From Atriophallophorus winterbourni (Eukaryota; Platyhelminthes; Trematoda; Plagiorchiida; Microphallidae): 64,000 nt of DNA. Below, one piece after another: positions 24,066 through 34,500 of the stretch. The notes below the pieces were generated by a model. The model searched no databases, was not told the origin of the DNA, and saw only the letters and a program-made list of their open reading frames with translations. The position numbers and the translations under genes are program-made. Every line of letters begins with the position of its first letter. The first letter of the stretch is position 1. The stretch covers positions 40,645-104,644 of the forward strand of contig JACCGJ010016150.1 in the NCBI GenBank assembly GCA_013407085.1. Direction: 5' to 3'.

Positions 24066-24079
24066 GAGAAGGGATACCA
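24066..24079 (+). repeat. Target-site duplication, left copy
   Basis: GAGAAGGGATACCA, identical to 24507-24520. Together they bound the family A insertion exactly. Confidence 0.85.
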
Positions 24080-24112
24080 AAGTGATGTGTTGCTCACATC
24101 CCCGAAATTACA

Positions 24113-24154
24113 CTCCACTATCGGTTTCTGGCTGTTTGCCGTCATCAGGTGGAG
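24113..24154 (-). ncRNA. Hammerhead ribozyme, family A (inverted segment)
   Basis: Minus-strand CUCCAC and GUGGAG form a perfect 6-bp stem I around CUGAUGA, the CGGC-AAACA-GCCA hairpin and GAAA. The stem III region is CCGAUA instead of CCGGUA, which weakens stem III. Confidence 0.75.
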
Positions 24155-24374
24155 AGAGTAAGATTAGTTTAGGAGTGTAATTTCGGGGGATGTGAGCAAC
24201 ACATCACTTTGGTCATCCATAAGCGCTTTGAGTGCTTGACCACGAATCACTATGTGATTCTGTGTTTGAACATCGTGGTTCGTTGTACGAACCCTATGCA
24301 ACAGTGGCATTCAAGCATAATCTTGTTTACCATTTATCCACTGTTTCAAGGCTCACTGAACCTAATCTTACTGT

Positions 24375-24416
24375 CTCCACCTGATGACGGCAAACAGCCA
24401 GAAACCGGTAGTGGAG
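24375..24416 (+). ncRNA. Hammerhead ribozyme, family A, best copy
   Basis: CUCCAC (24375-24380), CUGAUGA (24381-24387), a GGC-AAACA-GCC hairpin flanked by C and A, GAAA (24401-24404), CCGGUA (24405-24410) and GUGGAG (24411-24416). Stem I is a perfect 6 bp. Cleavage is expected after A24410, which is also the unit boundary. Stem III is a loopless ACC/GGU, so it would form best between two molecules or units. The C-A pair at 10.1/11.1 departs from the usual G-C. Confidence 0.85.
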
Positions 24417-24506
24417 TGCAATTTCGGGAAATGTGAGCAACACATCACTTTGGTCATCCATAAGCGCCTTGAGTGCTTGAACACGAATCACTATGTGATT
24501 CTGTGC

Positions 24507-24520
24507 GAGAAGGGATACCA
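24507..24520 (+). repeat. Target-site duplication, right copy
   Basis: GAGAAGGGATACCA, identical to 24066-24079. Confidence 0.85.
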
Positions 24521-26195
24521 TTTCGCTATCAAGCATCACGCTTAACAATACACCTGAACTTATTTCAGTTGTTTTTGTTTATAGTTATAGATCTACATTC
24601 ATGGATTGTGACAAGGAATTAAATGCAATGCAAATGCGAACAAAGTGCACGTCTTAACATTTCTTGTTTTTCCTTATCGTTTACACTTCTGATCAGAAGA
24701 TGAGCTCTGAAACAAAGACAATGAAAGTTTTAGTTTAAGAGTGCTTGGAAGATAGGTTGGAATAACCTGAGTGTGAGAGGCTAATACTACCGCCTTGAAA
24801 AATTAATCTATGTTTGAAAATTGAATTCTTTGTTGGATTAGGTAGGCATATACATCCTAATAGTACTGTTTCTACTCGAATAGGGGAATCAGTAGGACGC
24901 CAGTCGTGGCACGTGTGTACGTGTGATGGAAATTCATACAAATATGAATTTTTAAACTAGACAGTCTTCTTTCTATTGAGCATTTATCCTTTTACTTAAT
25001 TCCCTCCTGGAATTTTCCAGATTTTCGTGCAACTTATGAAAATGATCAAATCACTCATGAGTTAAATTTGATCGGAAAGTATACCAATGAAATACCAATC
25101 ACTGAATGAAACCTCATCGTATTTATTTGCACACCAGCATTTATAACTCAAGGTGTAGACAGTCTGATGAATCACAGTTACCATACGGAACCGCGATTGA
25201 TATGTGAATATTAATTGGGCGCAAAACACAAAACGATGCCCTGGCTGGCAACCCAGCTTGACACAAACCCATATACCAAATCACGAGTTGTCAGGGCTAA
25301 TTTCTATAACGCCTAGTGGTGATGGTGTCGGATTGGGGGGTCATGACCATTATGTTGATATGTGTGCCATATGTGTGAATTTTAACAATTTACGTCTGCT
25401 CGATTGACATTTAATCAATAATGAGTGGCCGAGAATGACAAAAATCGAATCTAATGGTTTGCACGATCAATAAAGTATCTCATGTTGGAAATTTTACAGG
25501 AGGTTCAAACTACTTTCCTCTCAAAATTACCGCATAGTTAGACTTCTGTATTCATTTTTACCATCAGACTCCAACAGTAGTTATCGTTTATAGGGTAGCC
25601 AATTCACATTGACCGCCCCTTTACTGCATGTCGATGTGATTACAGCGAGAGAGATTATTCAACCTAAATCGGACTAATTTGTAATTTTGAACGCTGGAGA
25701 GATTGAGCTCATTGTTGGCGTGCGATGTACAACCGTGGTGATGGAAAGAGTCCAAAAACAACAATCTTACAAAAGTTATGCGGAAGAATGTACAGGCGAA
25801 TAAAAATGATAATTCACCACAAAGAACTTATCGGAAAATGGCGTTGAACTTTGTTTGATAAATCCGGTAATCGGTTCAATAGTGAGGGCAATGGAAAGGG
25901 TGACAAACACAGCAAGTTGTTAAAAAAAGAAAATTAAGACGGGATTCTTTTAGAAATCGCAACCGTAACCAACTGATTTTCAGGTACCTCATTTTTCTTT
26001 GCTGTCCACCACCAGCACAAAAATGTTTACTGTTATAAATGTTTCAAGTGTTTTCACCCTCCGAACCCAGCGTCAAATTTTTTTATTTTACCGTGGGTTA
26101 AAACTTCTGAACTTGTTCTTACGCTTTTCTTGTTACTCACTAATAGGATTTCCCTTGTATGGCTCTATAGATTTTGGATGAACTCATCCAGGGAT
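24521..26195. other. No gene recognised
   Basis: AT-rich sequence with only short featureless frames. Confidence 0.5.
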
Positions 26196-26256
26196 TTAAT
26201 TATCATATATATTATCATTATATATGTATATATCATTATATATATAATATATTGAT
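26196..26256. repeat. AT-rich palindromic simple sequence
   Basis: TATA-rich stretch ('atatatgtatatatcatta') with self-complementary segments, probably a microsatellite. Confidence 0.7.
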
Positions 26257-26329
26257 GAAAAGACGATTTCCAGTTTTTACTGGCTCTAGATAAATGCTTT
26301 TTTTCATGTATGCTGTTTAAGGCTTCCGT

Positions 26330-26610
26330 TGTTTGGTGTTGACCGTGGATCACAAGCGCATGACTATTTCATGCTGTACAACGTTTTAAATGACTAAGCA
26401 GTCCGAATAGGGAGGAACAATCTATCCTGGTCGGTGACGTCAACTACATCATCAACATCCGACAGCAGTATTTGCTCTTCATAATGTTACTCGTTATGCT
26501 TCACATAATGCCTTCGTAGTGAGCGGTCAAGAGCAAATAACCAACTTGTAAGCTCGCTGTAAAGAGCTTTCAAATCTCTTTTGTAGAGATGTTTGTACCG
26601 CAATTGATGT
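26330..26610 (-). mobile_element. RTE-like LINE 3' fragment, decayed
   Basis: The minus strand from 26600 reads 'KRDLKAL', then 'ELTSWLFALDRSLRRHYVK', the diverged counterpart of the 'RDMKAL', 'TSWEEL' and 'WRHCVK' tail at 20.6 kb. The downstream sequence to 26330 also aligns with 20370-20440 ('aatgactaagcagtc'). It has no intact frame. Confidence 0.65.
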
Positions 26611-26639
26611 CTGTCCAAAAGACAATTTTACGGTGAATA

Positions 26640-27040
26640 AAACCTAATACACATTACCCAAATTAAAGTAATTACTTGATTAAAATACTCCAATATTTTG
26701 ACAGCCATATAGAATCTCTATTTAAAGCTGTAGTTGTATCAAATCTAGGATGTGATTACTACAAAATTCATTCACACGGATTCTACTTCAATCTAGAATC
26801 AAATTCTTTATGTTCACACGCAAATTATCGGTTTGCTATAGATCAGAAGAAGATAACTAAATTATACATTTCATTGTACTAATCATGATGAATGGATTAT
26901 TGATAATATGGCTAATCAAAATTCGTGAGAATATGTCCGTCGGAACATAGGGCTGATATCGTAGTTGACGGATTTTTGGTGTTGTTTATCCAGACATAAC
27001 GACGCCTTCCGGTCTCACGTGTTTCCGCTTTCTCAAGCCT
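26640..27040. other. No gene recognised
   Basis: AT-rich sequence with nothing recognisable in it. Confidence 0.5.
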
Positions 27041-27648
27041 CGGAACATTTTGGCACTCAGTTCGCAGCACAAATTTCGTCCATCTCTATCCTGTCTCGAA
27101 GCTTGCAAACAGGATTATAATCCAAATGTTAATTCCGGTGTCCCACACAAGGTTGTGCCGGCGATCGCAAAAACCGGTGCAACAGGCGACACTGTGGTGC
27201 CGATTGATTTATTGATCTGGCGCCATATTGTCTAGCAAGACCTGGCTCGTCTAATCATCACCAGCTTTTATTTTACACACGCCTATATGTATGTGCACAT
27301 AGCTTTACGTGCATTCTCGTGGATTGTAGCGCGCGCTCTCTCTCTGATTGTAAACTGTGCCTGTTGCTGTGTATTGGTGTGCGTCACGCGGTGACCCACT
27401 TGGCGGTTAGTGAAAAGAGACACGTGCTGGTTGTTTTGGCCAGTATGGCGCAGAAACAAAAAAGTGAAATATCCGCATTTCAAAGTCTGTTTTTCCCAAT
27501 CACCAACATGTGCTCTGTACATGCGCGCGGAACTGTACAACTCGACGTATGCAGTGAATTCATCATTGACTAAACAACCAAACTTCATTCATTTCATTTC
27601 GAGTTTACAACTTTGCTTTGTTAATATGTATTCATATTCTATCTACAG
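27041..27648 (+). promoter_or_regulatory. Probable upstream region or first intron of the ZnF-PPC gene
   Basis: GC-richer than its surroundings around 27300-27450, with 'gcgcgctctctctctg'. It ends at a good splice acceptor: a pyrimidine-rich run and 'ctacag' ending at 27648. It could be promoter plus 5' UTR, the tail of an intron from a first exon outside my recognition, or a spliced-leader acceptor. No TATA box is convincing. Confidence 0.35.
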
Positions 27649-28551
27649 AATGCGCTACTTGTTTTTCACGAAAAGGATCTGAAAAGGATTTCAATGCAGA
27701 CAATGGCAATAAATCAAGAGAAGCTTACACTCTCGCCACTACCTAAGGAAGTGAAGAAATTGCAAGAGATGAGCGATAACTTGTTCGCGCAAATGAAAAG
27801 TTATGGCGTTCCGGTGCATGATGAAGAGATGGCAGCACATCCTTTCGTTGAAAATAAGTGTATCGCAAGTCCCGTTAAGGTTGGTGAACATCGTCCTCCT
27901 ACGGAAGCCAGCAGTAAAGTGTTTTCAACTCCTGAGAGGACAATTACTTCACCGACATTTATCAATCCTTTGGATTATTCATTGCATACAAAAAGCAAAA
28001 GTTCCATTACATCTACCCGTTCCTCGCCAGCTGTAAAATCTTGTTCTAGCGGTGCTTCTTTCATGGGATCATTTAGTTCTTCCAATTCACCATCGCCAAC
28101 ATCGACCGAAGGAACAGGCGGAGCGTTTCATCTTCAGAATGAACGACAAACATGGAAAACAAAATCAATGGAGAACAAAATTACAGGATCGACGCAGGTG
28201 CGTTCAGATATTAAAGGCAACAGTGATGCAGACCGAGGAACGTTGGAAAACCTTAGTGTATCATCCGGGAAATTTAAGTCAAAGGGTAAATTCAAAAGAT
28301 CCGAAAATGCAGGATCACCATCGTCGTCATTCGTTGAAGAAGAGAAATCGCAAATTGTGGAAAATGACTCAGACGGCCCTAGAGCAAACATAAAGCGTCA
28401 CAATTCCGTCTCAACTGGCGCCAATAACGCAAAGAATTCCACATCAACTGCAGCTTACAAATACCTCACTTGGAGGGAAAAGGATCGTCGAAGACGATTT
28501 CGTGAAGAATGGAAACATCTGTGGCTAGTTGTGCCGCATGGTCGGTACGAG
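27649..28551 (+). CDS. Exon 1 (coding from 27694 or from further upstream)
   Basis: From M27694 it encodes 286 residues. They are Ser/Thr-rich with basic patches and end in 'WREKDRRRRFREEWKHLW', the first half of the zinc finger. The donor is GAG|gtgagt at 28551/28552, a perfect consensus. The same frame is open from 27649 (reading 'NALLVFHEKDLKRIS' before the Met), so an upstream exon joined at phase 0 is possible. If transcripts begin here by trans-splicing, a 10-codon upstream ORF starts at 27650. Confidence 0.8.
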
Positions 28552-31500
28552 GTGAGTGAGAATTCCGTCTAAGATTGAAATTTTCAAATTGTATTCTAAT
28601 TATTTCGTAAGTTTATACTTTCAACCTTATTATGTATTGGAAATCCTAATATACTTGACTGTGTGGTGTTTCGAATAGATCTTTAATCCGATTCAATAAA
28701 GGTATGACTGAGTTGTAATACGAATTCATCCATTTGGCGAATTTGATAAACAAACCCGGGTCATTGTACTCTTTATAAGGTTAATTAACAATAATACGTC
28801 TCTCTCAAATAACATTTAGAGCAACCGCTTTTATGACAGTAACACAATTTTCCGATAAGATTACCTACTACTAACAACGAATTAGCGATAAACAAATGAA
28901 ACCTAAATTATTGTTATTTCCGTGACGAATGCTCGTAACAAAGGGGTGAAATTGCGTCTGGTGACCAATCGGCTTCTCCAGACGATGGAACTATGTAGCC
29001 AAGCAGACTCTCGTTTCATTTTGTTGCTCAGAGAAGCAATAAAACTGGCATAGAGGGTGGCCAATTTTATGGTAGACCAGATGGTATGATGAGTATAGAC
29101 GAAGTTATTGTGACATCACGCAGAGAGTGCTCATCCCTGAAAATTATAAAATTGTTGTTATGTATCCGGTCTGACTTGTGGCTAATACTGTTATTTATCT
29201 CACAAAAAAGGAGAGAGAAAATTGTCTGATGGTCTTGATGTTAAACGTTATTTTTTATCATATTCTGAATTTGCAAAAAGTTAGCAAAGTTTTTGAAAGG
29301 TTCATGCACCAAAATTAAGCACCAAAATCCCGGAAGTGTAATACATTTTTTTGAATAATTGTGTGCCTAATACATGCTTGGCTAATTGAAATGATATTAC
29401 ACTTAATTTGATCTCACATAACGAGAGTATACAGACCACACCGTTGGAAAGAAACGCAATACAATGGAATAAATAACACCCTTACACGCACGTAGAACCT
29501 GAGCTTACAATCCCTAAAAAGTTTCTACACGCTTAAGGAAGCGTTTTGTTGTTTGTATACCTACAAGTGTGTTATGCAGATAAATGTGAAGAATGATCAG
29601 CCTCCTGGGTAGAATAGATGCGAATTATGCTCAAGCTTAGGATTCTACACATTATGGGTGTAATCTCCAGACGAATATGATGGCATACCCTTTAAGCATA
29701 CACTTCCACTACAGAAGATAAATAACGGAAGTCTATCATGGCTTACGTACCACAGTCGGACATGAAACTGACCACGATGTATCTGATGTTACATGTTTTA
29801 AGGACTGTGAAACCGCGTGAACACAGACGTATAAGTTCAATTTAAACAGCAATTTGATTCACGGGTTGATCATTGATAAGCTAATGAACCGATTATAGCT
29901 CCTGTTTTTGCTAATTTTTCCTCATGACAGCTTTCGGTTTGTTTGCCCTAACCTGTTTGACTTTCTGGTTATGAAGCAGTGGCTGGATAATAAACAATGT
30001 TTCATTTCGATCTACCTAAGTCTATTTACGGTACTGGTAATTGATTAAGATCAACACCGTTAGCGAGGTGTGGAAGAGTCCAGCAATATCAAACAGTATT
30101 GTTTATAATATTCGAGCAAAGATGCTACTCATAAACAAATTAATTACTAAAGCTAGCGACCCATTTTCTACTTGGCTTTAATACACTAATGTATGAACTA
30201 TTACCGAAACTGCGGTTCCGTGATGTAGGCAGTGAAGCAAATACGATAATTTGAGTCCATGAAAAATGTGTTCCAACTTGACGTGTATTTATGCCATCCT
30301 GCATTTTGAATCTCATTTCGAATAGCAGCGAGAATACAAAATAATACGTCGTGCAAAGTTTACTGGTTCAAAAATAACAGATATTGAAATACCGATGCTT
30401 AAAATGTACTGCCTGATTAACATTTGTTGTTTCGTCCGCTAGGGACGGAAACACATGTACCAACAAATATTGAACTTTCTGTTTATGTGGAAGTTTTTTT
30501 ATACTTCGATCCCACTTTCAAACTAGAGTTCTATGATAGTTTCATAGAGTACATCCATGTCGAATGATAAAATCCCTGGAAATAATGACTGTTTAGAATA
30601 CTAAGCTCAGAGAGAGCCTTGAAATGGTGGTCGAACAATGCATACTCCAAAGCCACCTAGTCGCCGAAGCATCATGTTTAACAGGGTATTTTGCATTTTG
30701 GCTCAATGATTTGATATTCTATGGCGCACTTAAATTGTTACTTGAGCGGTTCCACGCATGCACTTATATTCTACCATAAACCATGCCACTGAAAATTAGA
30801 TCACTTACTCAAGAAATTGAAACGACTTCCACTCGAAAACAACCTCAAGGTTCCGGCATATCTCGGTTCAATTTCTCTATCTATCTATAGAATGGAAAAC
30901 AGTATGGCTATACATAGTTCATCCTATGGAAATCTGCCTTTGAATAAATAGAATCTGCTTTGCAAATCGTTAGCAAATTGGTTGAGAAAATTGTCTAATG
31001 ACTCAAACGGCAGTGTTTAGTAGGTAATGTTGCTTCTGTTACCAAACGCTTATGCACGGAAGTTATGTATAATTTAGAAGCATAGGAAGCTGTTTCAGAG
31101 TTCCATCCATGGCAGATTCCTAGGGATGTGAGTGAAAATAGATGTCGTAAAGAATATTATTCACAAATAATTCCATTTATTGAAATGTGAGTTATTGTTC
31201 GTGGCTTATGCTGCCTTAGTTGCAGAGAAGGAACTATTGTACAGCGGGACAATTTAAGTGAATAATTACCGGTGAATTTTCAAGCAGCAAATTTTGGCTT
31301 TAGCCAATTAATGCCAACCACCGGAGACAATACTAATCACCAAATATTCAAGAGGCTAAACAATGTAACTATTGAAATTCATGTTCTTCCATGTTTTGAA
31401 GAATTTAATTTGAAATTTCATCTGATGTCATAATCCTTACAATAACCGGACATTCTGTACTTTTCTAGTTCATCACAAATTTTGACGATATGCTTCAATT

Positions 31501-34500
31501 ATTATGTTTCGGAAATGTTTAACAGGTTGAAGATTGTGGTATTCATTTTTCTATCTAAACAAGACTGTTTTTTGTTTACCTCACCATATACCATCGGACT
31601 CCGGGTAGATTTCCTCAACATTGTGAATTACCTATTTACTATACACAGAAATTTATTTTGATTTGAAAACCAAAAATGATAGTTTCTGTTTCACATCATA
31701 GCAGGGATGAGTATACTTTCACTGATCTAATATCTACACACATTGTCATGTGGGTTGCAAGTGTGATCGGAGTTAGCACGTTCAGCTTTGTCTTCTGCAT
31801 ACCAACGCGTTCCGATTTCGCTGTGTAACAAGTGAATGTGTGAGATCAATTGGTGACGTAGGCTGTCAGCATTTCTGTTGCCAGTGCGCAGCGCAGCACC
31901 AATAGACATGCAATGGAATGAGTTAATCGAATAAGAAGCGCAGTGGCTCTCGGTGCCCTACGGTCATCTTATTGTGGTCTCATGTGGCACATATACTATG
32001 CGATTTTACGCGATTCAAAATATCGATTTTCATCACGAGCTTTCGAAGCCACGATTTAGCGCTAATTGATAGGAGGAAGGGATTTTTCTCCTGCAAATTT
32101 AATAAACGATAATCACGGCAGCATTCATTGACAAATAAGTGTATGAGTTCGGATACACTTGGAGAGGTATTTCATATCTTAATATATGCTTGAATTTCCA
32201 ACACACCCTCACTACTGGATCCTTGCTGTTTGCACTCATTGGGCAGGGACAGTACGGGTAAGATATACGTGTTTTGAAACAGTGGAAAAATTGCAAACAA
32301 TAAGCGCTTGTAAGCTATTGTTAGATAAGTTATTTGTCAAATATCTACTTTGAAGGATCTTTTTCCAAGATGCACGAAGTTTATTTTTAAATAAACTGAC
32401 AGCAAAATTTTTCCTATAAATAAAAAGATTAACCATTAAGTATCTGACTAAGCAAAAGTACTAACATCGACAAATTTCCTGTTATTATTCATTTGAACTT
32501 AAACCGTAAACCACAGTTAAAAAATTTAATTTTCTAAAAGCTGTGAACCAAAATCCTACTTGTTGATTGATATTAAAAAGCTTTCTTCCTAATTAAAGTG
32601 GATGCAACTCATTTTTTGTTAAACGTTGCCGACAGTATGATCACGGAGTTACTTCTATTAGAAAGCTTCAAAAGTATTTTCAATAAAGGTAGCAAATCCC
32701 TAGTATCCTGGTTGCTTTACTCACGCGCAAGCTGGATTTTATACAAGCTTGATGAATTATGACCTCTGGTCGATATGGAAGGTATGGTGCTAACCACTTA
32801 ACAATATATTCCGGAATTTAACCTTAGATATTTGACTTGATTTCAGCAAGCTCCGGCTTATTAATATACCATGCAAGCTGGAATTCTTATTCTTATTTCA
32901 ATGTGTAGGTGTGAAAACCCAGTTACAATTACACCAGAGAAATTATGTTTGGGCTACGCATGCTTAGGAGCAGAGTGTATGCTTGCTCTGTTTAGAACCA
33001 GCCGTAAAGCCTTGTTACACTATACAGACCCAATTAATAGATTCACAACAGCTTGCACCGTACACCATTCGGTCTCTCAATTCTCGCGTGAATACTTTAC
33101 CGTGATAACGAAGGTGTTTGCGATTCATCCAGCATCAAGCTTGTACTATATACTTGTTATTCAAAGCAATTGGCTGTAATATGGATTATCGCACCTCTTG
33201 GTGTCATTACCGAAATAACCTAAATGTTGATAACGGAGTTATTTTGCCCACATAGTGCTTTAAAAAAGATCGACTATACGTCAACTTAGAAACATTACCG
33301 GCTTTAATGCCATAGATGCATTATATGGTCATCTTCAGATATCATTTCTGTATTCGACCTTTCTTGACGGCTCACTTATTGTTCAAGAGAAATCTGATGT
33401 TACATTACGTTAGACCCTTTTGTGAGTGGATCAAGTTTCACTGCAAATGGATGTATTTTTTGCACAATATATCATCATTTTCCTCTTCATATTATGCCTG
33501 AGACTTCGCTAGTCTTTGGATTTCAAATGGAGCTGTAAGACAGATACTCCATTTATCTAAATGCTGATTTCCCTGTTAAACGGAAGATTACCTGCAAAAT
33601 TGCGATCTAGACAAGCCAAGTAAAGTTGATTAAAGAGGCTAGCGTAACAACTTTAATCAATCCCTAAAACATGCTTGATCAATTGAATTTAGTAAAGGCC
33701 GGAGCCATGACATTCTTCGTTTCGAGCCCAGGTGAATTCAAAAGAGTACGATTTGGAACGAACAATTAGTGATAGACGGAAGGGCTGATCGATCGTAGGT
33801 TTTGTGGCCATGCTCCATTATTTTAAAAAGGCCCCACCTGCTAGCAGGGCCAACGTAGACCAACGTATAATTTCACACGCTTCACGGAACACCTGAACAT
33901 TTTCGGAAGGAAATTACTTATAATGGTTTTTTCTCTACGAATTCTTTGTTTCATCTGTCGAATAATTAAGCAAAAACGCCCTTTGACATGGATTGTATAA
34001 TTCTCTATATATTTGTATGCCAAACTATTACTTTTAAGTCACCGAAAAACCGATTTTAATAATTTTCAACTTCAACAAAAACGATTATTTTCATGCAGAA
34101 ATTAATTCCAATATTATTTTCGATTCGGCTTGATGCAAAAAATCTTTTTCTTATTATTGCACATGTAACTTTTGATCATGGTAATTAGCAAACTGTAACC
34201 AAACTGGAAAACCATAGATCAACTTGTCATTATACAAACAATCCATTGATCAAGCAAATCTTTTGATTAATAAGAAAGTAGGTCAGCTCGCTGAAATCCT
34301 CGTTATTGCCATGACAGTCCGCAAAGGTCGGTACTACAGACAAGACTGACTAATCTGTTTCAGGATGGCCACAGAGATGGTCCGGAAAACGAATCCAAGT
34401 TTTACCCAACGGTTTGATGTCTCACACCTTCACCCGACTCGATCAAGTGACATTTTTCCCTTGGAAAATTAATGGCCCCATTCTCAGCGTTGGCTGACAG

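Larger units (their letters stand above)
24080..24506 (+). mobile_element. Family A hammerhead retroelement with inverted 5' part
   Basis: This 427-bp insertion lies between perfect 14-bp target-site duplications. Its right part (24172-24506, plus) is one complete unit plus the start of the next, with a 241-bp period ('ggagtg' at 24172 and 24413). Its left part (24080-24171, minus) is another ribozyme-bearing segment in opposite orientation, so the two 5' ends meet. It has no coding capacity. The structure fits reverse transcription of a tandem or circular ribozyme RNA by a LINE enzyme with twin priming. Confidence 0.85.

Noticed and set aside
32871..33179. Candidate extra exon inside intron 1
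   Set aside because: The translation has no features in common with the gene, and the exon 1/exon 2 junction already completes the zinc finger.
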